Shown here: positions 1 to 10,723 of the stretch, in pieces
How the letters are laid out: every line of letters begins with the position of its first letter
How positions within the stretch are numbered: position 1 is the stretch's first letter
NCBI RefSeq assembly: GCF_009389715.1
Contig: NC_052404.1
Coordinates: 8,454,745-8,518,744, forward strand
Source of the DNA: Phoenix dactylifera
Taxonomy: Eukaryota > Streptophyta > Magnoliopsida > Arecales > Arecaceae
DNA: 64,000 nt
Direction: 5' to 3'
Translations under genes and position numbers: made by a program
Notes under the pieces: model-generated
Database searches by the model: none
Seen by the model: the letters and a program-made list of their open reading frames with translations, nothing else
Told to the model about the DNA's origin: nothing

Positions 1-2598
1 TTGATTTAAACATTTGCTTTTGGGAAAAAATTCGAATTTTCAAAATAAAATGCTCATTAGTAACCTTTATGATCTTGATGCAAGAAGTCTTCTCAACTCA
101 TATGCAAGCAATGCTATGTGACAAAAAATGCATTAACATATTTATGTGACTACTGAAGCTTAACAAATTTTATTATCATGGTTATCCCTAACTTACTAAC
201 AATCTCAATGATATATATAAAATCTAGGAATTGCTAATGCTTTAAATATGAAGTATTATCATTATTACATTCCCAGACAAAATTTTTATATTTAAGATGT
301 GTCCCTGAGGGGAAAGTTTTTCTAAGACACATAACTGCAAAAACATGATTTCTGTAAAACATATTTTATAAAAAAAAGAGAACCCATTTTTCATAAAAAT
401 GCATTATCGTGTTTTATGACTTACTATTTTTGCAAAACAATTTTTGTAAGGGTTATTTATTTTAAATTTTATATAAAATTGTTTTGGTAAATCTAAATGC
501 ATAATTTAAGTGCTAACCAAGCTAAGATAAGATTACTGAAATATGGAACATGTCATAAATTTACAAATTTTGTTTTTTTTTATAAATGAGTTTATAGAAG
601 ATAAGAAATTAGAAGTCAAAAATGAAATTTGACAGTACAAAAGAGAAAAAAAAACTCATAAATCACATAATTATTTATTGTGCCAACTATTTTACCTAGT
701 AATGTGAAAGGAATGAAGTGGGAAAGTAATTTAATTAAAACTTAAAAAGATCAAGCCTATACAATGGACATCTAATAGGATATCAAGAGGTTTCGTGAAT
801 AATACTAGCCTGCCAAAATTTATAAAGTTTATACTTGAAATATTTGAAGTAAACTTTTGCCTGGATTGCCACCTATTACAGTCACAATAGGTGGCGAGGG
901 AATCCTTCAAATCCAATGCCCCACCTACAAGTCTCCTCAACCTTCATATCTCATTGTTCCTCCTAAATGCACCAATACCTGTTGCAATTACAAGAAGTGG
1001 CAAGTAATTTTTCACATAAGAAATTGATTCTTACCAATATATGATACCAGGGTGCACCAGTTCAATCATCTAAAAGCTTCATATGACTTACAAAATTTGG
1101 TATTATATTTGGGGAATGGTTGAATCATGAGACACCATATAAACATCATTTAAAACTGAGGAACTTATCGAATGACTGGTCAGCACCCAGTAACATTTTT
1201 CTTATAATTATGTTGATTATCACTCGGATGCATTTAATTGGATTATTCAATATTTTTTTCTTTTATGTAGCCAAACTGTGTTTCATTTAGTAGCTTGACT
1301 CAGGGTAGAACCAATATAGATAAGTTAGTATGTAATATTTGGACCAAATACTATTTCTATGTTTCTAATCTGATTAGATTAAAATGTTCAATAAAATTGG
1401 CAACATTTTTTGGGAAGTTCTTATTCATTTTAAAAATATTGAATTATCCGAGACCTGTTTGACAATTACAAAATAGATAGATTTTTGCAAATAAAGCAGT
1501 AGAAAGCTTCTGCATTCTAATAAAACAATTATCGGCATATTTGTTTTTTTTTTTTTTTTTGGTCCTACTACAACACTTACATGCTGTGATAGGGAAAAAA
1601 AGATTTAATGCCTACATCTTAAATAGTAATATCATCATATACATGCATAAAATTTTGTTTATTCCTAGCAGTCTAATAAGGTATACCACCATCAATGTCA
1701 TTGAGTGGCACTCAAGTCAAGTTGGCAATCTGAGTAGATGACAATACCTTTCGAATTTTAATTAATACTAATGACTATTTAAGCTACATTTATATGAAAA
1801 TTATTAGCTTAGAATTCATCATACTTTATGGTTAGAATTGAAGGTGGTATCAACTCCTATAGATTATTTTACTGACAATATTGGAAAACTCATGCATACA
1901 GTCTTGTCCAGGTGTCCCACACACTTGGAAAGTGCATCTCATTCACCCTTATTTGGCTTTTTGCTTTTATCTCAGATATTTTAGATTGATTTCTTTTATG
2001 TGTTGCTCCATATGTATTTTGTCAAAGAAGCTTTAAATATATTTAAAGTAGAAATCAACTTGTTTATAATATAGGCGTCTTGCTCTGTGTCTACAGCACT
2101 TTGACAATGGTGTCTCTCAGGTAAAGCTTTTTTTGTCACCAACTCAGGCGATTCTAAAGTTCTTTTCTTTCTCTTTACTCCTTGTATATTTTCAGCCTTC
2201 TTCCTCCATATATTTTTCACAAAAATGAGATATTTCTGCATGAATAACTCTTTTTTTCCCTTTTTATTACTATAGAATGCAAATCTAAATTAAGAGTTCT
2301 GCTTGCAAGTTGTAGATACATTTGAAAGGGGATGCTAGGAATTATGATCTTGATGTTCTTTGAACGAAATAAATTAAATAGATACATTGTATCCACCGAT
2401 TTTTTGGTGAAAAAAGCAATCATTTCTTCTTATTTATTTGTTCTTCATGTCTTAAGAAATCATGTATATCTTATTTTAGTTCTAATTTCTCTATATTTCT
2501 TCTTTTTCACAAGTCTATTGTCATGCTAGGTGCATGATAGGGTGACATCCAGGAATTATAAGAATGCTTCAACTAAAAATTCACACTAATTTTATCGC
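1..2598. other. AT-rich intergenic region, no gene seen
   Basis: I found no convincing coding exon, RNA gene or complete transposon here. The DNA is strongly AT-rich with several poly-A and poly-T runs, for example near 1541-1560. The few open frames of 60-80 codons are low-complexity and match no family I recognise. The region would contain the promoter and any 5' untranslated exons of the bromodomain gene that follows on the + strand. Confidence 0.5.
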
Positions 2599-5500
2599 AT
2601 GGGGAAACAATGCATGAACCAAGAAATGTAATTTTTTTTAACATTGGTAAGACAGACTCACAGCAATTATTTTTTATTTTGTTTCTCTTCTCCTTTCCTC
2701 CACAGAAGAAAGAAGAATACAGTAACAGTTGAGGGAGGACAAAGAAGAAGTGCTAGACTATTGGCTCTCGAAGAGCAGAAGAATGAAAATGCAGCACATA
2801 CCATGCCACCAATGGATGCTTGGCAGTCATCAAATGATGGACAAACAAGCACGCAAAAGCGAGGTCGTAAGAAGAAGGTTAGAAAGGTTTACAAGGTAAT
2901 TTGTTAAAGGTCACAGTTCATAACTCTTAACATCATCAGCATTCTAGTGCGTTTCTATGGTCGGTCAGTCAAATAGCAGGTTATTTCTACCACTTCAAAT
3001 CACTGTAATTCCTTAATCTGATCAGGGCCATGGCTTAGGTTTCTTTTAGAAGTTGGCAGACTATGTTACAGTTTCATTCTTCATCATAGTAATAGCTTGC
3101 ATATTTAACTCCCGGATGAATATTAAAATGATGTTTTTTGCAGGAAGCACAACATCCAGAAGAAGTTGGTCCAAGCAGTAATGGTGACTCCTTTATGTTA
3201 CAAAGCCAAGAAAATATAGATCTAGGGCTTGCCAATACAAATATTTAGTAATGATTGTGAGGCCTAAACTAGTTTTATTTGATCAGGTAATACATCAACC
3301 ACTGCTTCTGCATTACAAAAGCATACAGACCGAATCATCGAGTATATTCTTGACGTACTGGAATTGTAAGTTCTACAGTACTTTGATCTATTCAATCTAC
3401 CACATCACTTCAGTTGGTTTTGTCTCTCTTTAACTAACTAGACATGAAACGGAGATGATCAATTATGAAGGTCTGTTTTTGTTTTTGTTTTTCTTTTCTT
3501 TCCTTTATTTTTTTTAAAACAAAGCTTCATAGATGATATATGCAATGCAGAGTGGTGTTAAAACATCTGAAATTTATTTTGCACCCTTGTTTTATCACAG
3601 AAACGATACAAACGAACTGTTCACAATGCCTGATAATGTCCAGGTTGGTTATCACAGGCTTTGATACCTGTCACATTTCCTTGATATTCTTAACCCGACT
3701 GATCATAGACCAAGTTATTCTTCTTCTAGATAAATGATTACTCTGAGAGGGTGAAAAATCCTGGTGATTTTGCAACATTAAGGCAAAAACACAAGGATGG
3801 AATGTACAAGACACTGGAGCAGTTCGAGGTTTGCCAGTCTTTTCTCAGGCTTAAGCATGCTTTGCTTCATCATGCTCACTTCTTTTGATTCTTATACCTG
3901 CAAATCTTTTCTTTAGCAATGCATTATTACTCAATCTTGAATTCACATATTGCAGAGTGATGTTTACATGGTATTTCGCAAGGCAATAGCTTCAAATGCC
4001 ACAGATTCTATTCCTCATAGAGAGGTAAGACTTCCATATGTATCAATAATTTAGTGTCAAACATTTTAAATATGTTCATGAAACCATCTACTTAGTATTT
4101 CTACTTCTCTTAGTCAACTGACATATATAACTCTTGCAATTGTAGGCACTATGTCTGCAAGACCAAGCAAAACAAGTTTTCCAATCTCTCAAAAACAATC
4201 GAACATATTCTGAGTTAGAACTATCAGCTTGGCATCAAAAATATTTCAATAATAGGAAGAGGGCAGCAAGAAATGATGGAAATGTCCGAGCATCTGGTCA
4301 TGCTGCCCAATTACAAGGTAGCTCACGTCCATGGATTCACGGTAACATGAAACAAAGTGGTATGGCAACCAATGTTGCAGCAAATGGAAGAACACGAACT
4401 TCAAATAGAAAACCAAGCCCAATGAGAAAACCCCAATTTAAGGCTAGTTCAAAGCCTCGTACTGGAAAAGGTAATGGAAATTTAGTTGGCATTAGAGCTC
4501 ATGTCTAATAATAAGTAACAAAATTTGAAAGTAATCCCATGTTTCTCTCATTTCAAATGCTACAGCACCAATTCATAAATGTATTTGTTCAATTCTCCAC
4601 ATGTAAATGTCTATCCTATATCTGAAAAAAAAATTATATAGTTAAGCTTCAAACAACTGACATACATTTATGATTTGGCTCCAGACCTAGATGCAGCCAC
4701 CCATGTATCATTGTCTCATCTTAGTCAGCTTACATTTACAAATAATTTCTCATTAATTATAATGTTAAAAGCATTCGTATGAAATCTCATTTGATTAGAT
4801 TTTTGGTTACCTGTACCAGATTCTATAGAATGCTCTACATCATGCACTGAGCAACGAAGATGCACCTACAGGTTTGAGAGTGATTCAAGTGAATCAATAT
4901 TTCCAATGGTTTACAAGCGACCTGCACAGCTTATTTTTTATGTAAGTCCTAAGATCCTTTACTCTTCTATTAAATCCTCGCACCAAACTTTATTGGTAGT
5001 AAGAATCTACGTTTGGGCAGCTTAAAGATGCCTATTTGCCAGCAAATTCCGGATAAGCTCATGGTTTCAAACTATACTGCAACCAAGGAAAAAAGAACTG
5101 CCATAACATATGGAGTTTTCTTATAATAGATTCTTACTGTGTTTTCATCTTGGTTTTGAAGTTCTCACACAATTATGGCTACAGATGTTCTTTACGAGTG
5201 GCCCGTTACAATTCTATCACATGACGAGTTCGTCATCTCTGAACATCTTGAACCATAAGAAGAAAGTTCAAGTGTTGCATCAAGTGCTTGCTACTATTTA
5301 ATATATATTGTCAAACATCACAGCATGCAGTAATATGACTGGTATTTGGTTACTAATTCCTCTTTCTTCCCTTCAGAACAACAGTGCTCCAAGTTACAAA
5401 GCGAGCTTGATGCATTTTGTAAAGGATGCGGGCCCGTTGGCAAGGAGGGCAGCAGAGAACAAGTGTCAGGAATATGCCCAAAGACAGAAGTCCCAGTCAG

Positions 5501-6168
5501 TGCCACTTCAACAGAGACCATACACTTTGACAGATAAGAGTAGCTCTTTTCCCACTTTTGGCAGCTGGTGTAGAAATCCCAACTCTGGAACAGCTTCAGC
5601 TGTCAGCAGTGCAGCAATGGCCGGTACTAATGAGAAAGAACCCACAATATTCAGTGGCATCGATTGTTCTTCCCTTGGTGCTGATGACATGCCGGGTTCT
5701 GGCCATGTTGGAGGTCCTGACTGCAAGCTCGAGACTAATGAGTTGCTTAGATTGTTCTCTCTGATTGGCACGCCAGGATTCTTGGAGAGGAGCAAGAGTA
5801 TCTCGGCATCAAGTTCAAGCAAAGTTACTGAACCTGACCGAAGCTTCAATTCAGTTCTTAGTGGTGGGGGAGCTCATACAAGAACCACTGAAGAACCAAA
5901 GCAGGTTGTTCTCAGCTCAATGACTCAGACAGGGCAGTGCTCAAGGTTGGAGCAACCGGGACGAACATCTATGCCCATTCTGCCGTCATGGCAGTCACGA
6001 CTTAGCGAGTCGAAAGCATTGGGACAGAAAGGGTTGGCAGGTCCTGAACCTCGTCCGCACTTGGCTTCAAAGACATCATCTTCCATCACCTTGGGCTTCG
6101 GTGAGTATGCTAGCTCTGGCCACCCATTCAGGCCAAGCACTCTGAATCTATTTCGCAGCGCAAAGTAG
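2599..6168 (+). CDS. Plant bromodomain-containing protein, ten exons
   Basis: Exons that join in frame: 2599-2627 (tentative first exon), 2706-2895, 3144-3183, 3287-3365, 3601-3643, 3730-3828, 3956-4024, 4146-4470, 4820-4941 and 5377-6168, about 595 aa. The N-terminus has an RRSARLLALEEQK motif and a basic KRGRKKK patch. A bromodomain follows at roughly residues 90-205, with GMYKTLEQFESDVY and a SNATD segment that places the acetyl-lysine-binding Asn. The C-terminal exon carries YKASLMHFVKDAGPLARRAA and a Ser-rich tail. Family members are nuclear readers of acetylated histones, some in SWI/SNF complexes; that role here is inferred. The bromodomain is divergent: the usual PDYY and PMDF motifs read NDYS and PGDF. 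The first exon is weak, although its phase fits; the rest is firm. A decayed tandem copy lies downstream. Confidence 0.8.
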
Positions 6169-7869
6169 AATTTGACCTGTTTGTGTATGACTTTTGTGGG
6201 TTCCAACTTTGAAACAGATGCAGATAAAAGCAAGCTTCCTTTTGCCTATCCTCTCTTTCTATTTGGATATCATCATCTCAACTTTGTACATCAAATAATG
6301 ACAATCATCTAAATATGTTATTTCTCTTTTTAGACAAGTCAGATTCAGAGATGAGATTTGAGATTAATAAATGGATTCTTTGACTCAAAAGTCAAAAGAC
6401 CATGTGGATGGACTAACTATGACCACCTAAGGATGCTTACTGGATGCTTTAGGAATCAAAGCAGATTCGCAACTCCTTTTAACTCCTGCAATGACTTCCT
6501 CTAAAACCAAATCCTTTAGCTATTTTTCTGTAGTGTTTATCTAATCAATCGTTATATTTTTGAAGAAAATTATCAAGGCAATATCAAGAATGCAGTTCAA
6601 CAGATTTTATACAGCCTAGAGTTCGAAGTGACAGACAAAGTGGAAGCAAGAGCAAAATCTAAGTTCAAATGCAGTTTCTAAATCCAATATAGGAATCTTA
6701 ATTCCAAAAGTGTGATTTCGTTTACTGTATAAGATGATCACTTCAGCAACAGCTTCAACAAGGACAAATAAAAATTCTTCTCACGCCAGTTTTGACTAAT
6801 ATTCAGGTAGGAATTGTATATCTAGGATATAAACCATTATAAGCAGTATCAATTCAAAAAATGAGCTTCAGATGAATTGAGCATAAGCAGAATGAGTTCA
6901 GTTATACAACCTGCTAACATTGGAGAAAATGTTTCACCTCAGCACATTTGTTTCAATAGGTAAAATGCAAGATATGGAAATCTGAGGTTAAAAGTGAAAT
7001 CCAAGGAAAGCTAAGCATTACCTGATTAGACGAACAGGTGTCGAACAGTTATAATGGCTTTGAGATAGTTTAGATCCTTCATGGCTGCATGACATGGCCT
7101 TCTCCATAGAAAGGTAGGGATTGGCTCTTTTTTGGGGTTCATTTGTGGGTGCATTATAAGCATCGGTCTCTAATTTCTAACCTAATAAACTATATTGAAT
7201 GTGGCAAGCACTATGATTTTTGTGGCAAAATTGGCCATATGAGGCTCTCAAAATTGTGGCACATCTCCGCCTATCATAAGCTTTGAACCTTCATCAATAC
7301 ACTTCCTTTTCTTTACAGTAAGGCAAACATACCTACATTGATCATCTATGCCAAAAAATCATAAAACAAGACCAAGAAAACACATAAAAGAAACACCCTA
7401 CAAAATGGCTGCCATTTATCAATTACTACTACCAACACCATCACCAGTTATGGAGCTATGGGCTAAGAAGCCATGTAGAAGTAATATGCAATTCAACGTT
7501 TCTATCTTGGACTGAGGAGCCAGGTATATCATCCCATACCAGCCAATACATACTGTACCATCTAGGAACCGGTATCCGGCACCCCGAAAGACTGATTCCT
7601 GGCTGAACCAGCCTGAATCAGCCCCATATTGCTCTTCGGTACAGATTAGTACTGGGCTTAAAGGTGTTGCACCTTTTTTTTTCCTGCTGATTTCAAGTTG
7701 GGGGGTGGTCTTTTTTTTCTAAAAATGAATATTTTTTGCCTTTATATATGTTCCACTTCCTACATAGAATCATGTTTGTGCTATTATACTCTTTTTTTTT
7801 TTCTCTATGTGGACACTATGCAAAACAAAGAAGCTAGAAACATTCATGAAAAAAGCATGAAATGTGCAA
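6169..7869. other. Intergenic, with a possible GGTAC-type repeat
   Basis: This stretch separates the bromodomain gene from its decayed copy. I see no gene. Around 7520-7660 there is a GC-richer patch with CCGGTATCCGGCACC, CTGTACC and CGGTACAG motifs. It resembles, more loosely, the dispersed repeat found at 33.1 and 49.1 kb. Poly-T runs occur near 7670-7720 and 7790-7802. Confidence 0.4.
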
Positions 7870-9617
7870 CTGATTTATCTTTAATAGGAAGTAATGCATG
7901 AAGCAGTAATAAGATTTTCTTTCTTTTTTCCTTTTAAAGTAAATATCAGGTTATGTTTTTTGTTTTGTTTTTTTAAGGGAAGGGAACTAATACCATAATG
8001 GCTCTTCATTAGCCCTTGAAGAGCAGCAAAACAAGAAAGAAGCACATGTACCAATGGATTTTGTGCAGGTAACAAGGGATGACCAAGAAAACATGCAAAA
8101 GAGAGTCAGAAAGGAAAAGATGGGCACAATTTATAAGGTCATTCTTTTCATCAAATTTTCAAGATCTCGCCAGCATTACCGAATGTTTCTTTGAGGAAAA
8201 ATAGAGATTTACTGATTTTGTTGAAGTTGACAACTAGCCATGCATGCAATAGTTTCTATATTGGCCCTAACATCAATAGTTTCTAATGAGGGTCACAGCC
8301 AAGGAATCCTGATCTAGCTTGATCAACGTAGCATTCCCAGTCATGACAGTTACTTGTGAAGTTCTCTGCAGTAGTCTCATATTTGAAGCTAAAGTTTACT
8401 ACAAGGGTGTTCTTGTTTGCAGGAAGCATGACATTCACAGCAAGTTGGTCCAAGAAATCATGGTATAACTTTCTGTTTGAAAGTAAAAGAAAATATTGAT
8501 AAGTGGCTTGCTAATGTGAGAACTAGGTGATGGTTATTGAAGTCTCCACTAATTTTATTTCACTGGGCAGCAATCAGTACTTCTGCATTACGAAAATGTG
8601 AAAGAGGAATCATTGAGTATGTTGTTAACCTGATCCAAGCATAGGTTATTATGCTACTTTAATCTAGTAAATATGCCATGCCTTCCGCTATTAGTTCTTT
8701 TGAAAACTAATTAGCAATGAAACAATTTATTTTGCACAAAAAACAAAAGATAATTGTCAAACTTCAAAGTCCAGAGTAATGTTACAGCATCTGAAATTAA
8801 TTGTCTTGAAGAGATAAGAAAAAAAATCTCTTTGCCCAAGGACTTCGAATGAAGTTCTTCTTCATACACTTTGATCCTAATGCCAGTCAATATTCAGTAA
8901 TATTAACGACCAACTTAATGATAGACTGATTATCTCTATTTAGATAAACAAAAAACAGTGAGAAAACCTGATATGCAACAATGATTGCCAAATTCCAGGA
9001 AGGAATGTACCACTCACTAGAGCAGTTTCTGGGTTTGCCTTCTGTTTTCTGGTTTTCTATGTCCCAGGCTTAAATCAACACCATTCGTGTTTCTATTCAT
9101 TCTTTTACCTGAAAATTCATTTGGCACTTAATGCAAGATTACCCTCTCATTCTTGCATTCATACCATGTAGGCTGTGTCGATACGGTATTTGACAAGGCA
9201 ACATCTTTAACTGCCTCAGATGTTATCACTTACCAAGAGGCAAGTCTTCCACATGGATCACTAGCCTAGCATTACAAGTATTTTAATTTCATATGCAGCA
9301 AACTATTCACATGTATCACTACCCTAGTGTTTGCCTCATTAACTGAAATAGAATACCTAACATTGTAAGCAGCAGAATTCCATTTGCTGCAACATTTATT
9401 TCCATGCCACTCTGATTCATGTTACTATGAATCCTATCCTTGAATCAGAACCCAATCACTGCAAGAACTCAAACTAGGGCTACTTCAAGGCCTTGCTATA
9501 GAAAAGGTAACGGGAATTTCGTTGGCATGTAATAAGAAGAATTTTATCAGATTTCCCTATGCACAAGTCCCTAGTTGAGCATACATATGTTTTTCTATTC
9601 ACATATATGCATGTACA

Positions 9618-9754
9618 TGTCACAACCTAAGACCTCACCCGAAAAGACTAGTCGAAAGGTATTTTTTGGATTGCTTAGTTTTGTATAAATACTCAAGATC
9701 TCTTCGGCGAATAACTGATGTGAGACTAAATATATATCCGCACGGGTTCTCACA
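9618..9754 (-). repeat. 3' LTR of the TRIM-like element
   Basis: Direct partner of 10004-10140. In minus orientation it follows the purine-rich tract and is therefore the downstream terminal repeat. Confidence 0.8.
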
Positions 9755-10003
9755 TACTCCCTCCATTCAAGCCCTGACGCCCTTGTCAGGCTAAGAGTTC
9801 AATCCATTCAAATCTAATCATAAGCACCACGATCGATCTGTGGTTAGCCCTCATGAACCCGTGTTGCAGTCCTGGCTAAGAGTTCAATTCATTCAAATCT
9901 AATCATAAACACCACGATCAGCCTGTGGTCAACCTCCATGAACCCGTGTTGCAGTGTCCTCTAGTCCATGTAGGCTATGGGTTGAGTTTGCTCCGATACC
10001 ATT

Positions 10004-10140
10004 TGTCACAACCCAAGATCTTACTCAAAAAGGCCAGTCGAAAGATATTCTTTGGATTCCTTAGTTCTGTATAAGTACCCAAAATCTTCTCGACGAATAA
10101 CTGATGTGAGACTAAATATACGCCCGCACGGGTTCTCACT
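10004..10140 (-). repeat. 5' LTR of the TRIM-like element
   Basis: Direct partner of 9618-9754. In minus orientation it directly precedes the tRNA-Met primer-binding site at about 9989-10003. Confidence 0.8.
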
Positions 10141-10505
10141 ATACATATCCACGTACCAATACTAAAACAGCATAAGTTTTTGCTGTTTCTATTCCTAATT
10201 GATATGCATATACAAACTCAGAGTTTGGTCATTAAAATCCTAAAGAGCCTATATGAAGTCTCATTCAATTAGGTTTTTGGTTATCTCCTGTAGAGTCTGT
10301 AGAATGTTCTAATCCTTCCACAGAAGAACGAAGATCTACATTCAAGTACATCTTTATTGAGTTAAAATAAAAGAGGCTATATGAAGTCTCATTCAGGTAG
10401 CTTCTACGTTTTATACCAAATTTAGCCACGTGAGACGCGTCATTTTTATTGAGTTAATATAAAATCTGCTACGGCATTGCCGATATCGCGTACCTACAGT
10501 ACTTT

Positions 10506-10655
10506 CGCAACCATTCTTACATAGAACCCCTCGTCAGATGTTTATATTACTGTACGGTGCATGTGATGTTTCTTACCTATCGCAACCATTCGTGCATATA
10601 ACCCCTCGTCATATGTTTATATTACTATACGGTGCATGTGATGTTTCTGCGCGAG
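10506..10655 (+). repeat. 75-bp tandem duplication upstream of the oxidoreductase gene
   Basis: Two adjacent units begin CGCAACCATTC at 10506 and 10581, a period of 75 bp, and differ at only a few positions. They end about 70 bp before the predicted start codon, so they lie in the promoter or 5' untranslated region. Confidence 0.9.
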
Positions 10656-10723
10656 GATTAATCTCTCCTCGAGTCCTCTTCCGGTCCCGACGAATTCCTA
10701 AAACCGCTCCACCCCTCGCTCTC

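Larger units (their letters stand above)
9618..10140 (-). mobile_element. TRIM-like miniature LTR retroelement
   Basis: Two direct repeats of about 137 bp (9618-9754 and 10004-10140, roughly 85% identical by eye) flank a 249-bp core. Read on the minus strand, each repeat starts TGTGAGAACC and ends GGTTGTGACA, although the outer end near 10140 has drifted. Immediately after the minus-strand 5' repeat comes AATGGTATCGGAGC, the usual primer-binding site for plant initiator tRNA-Met. A purine run GGAGGGAG lies just before the 3' repeat. At 523 bp with no coding capacity it fits a terminal-repeat retrotransposon in miniature, which needs proteins supplied by other elements. The core contains its own internal duplication. 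I could not fix a clean target-site duplication. Confidence 0.82.
7870..10345 (+). pseudogene. Decayed tandem copy of the bromodomain gene
   Basis: Exon relics lie in the same order and strand as the gene at 2.6-6.2 kb: about 7985-8137, 8423-8462 (same 40-bp length as the parent exon), 8571-8640, 8943-9030, 9172-9239, the 3' end of the large exon at about 9449-9506, and 10294-10345. Similarity also runs through flanking intron sequence, so this is a DNA duplication and not a processed copy. Disabling changes are visible: GAA GCA TGA at 8423 puts a stop where the parent reads EAQ, another TGA follows ATAAAC near 8955, the donor after the fifth relic is GC where the parent has GT, and about 260 bp of the large exon plus the whole C-terminal exon are missing. 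A TRIM-like element sits in the last intron. It encodes no functional protein. Confidence 0.88.

Noticed and set aside
5318..5849. Minus-strand open frames opposite the last bromodomain exon
   Set aside because: They are antisense shadows of the in-frame C-terminal exon 5377-6168.
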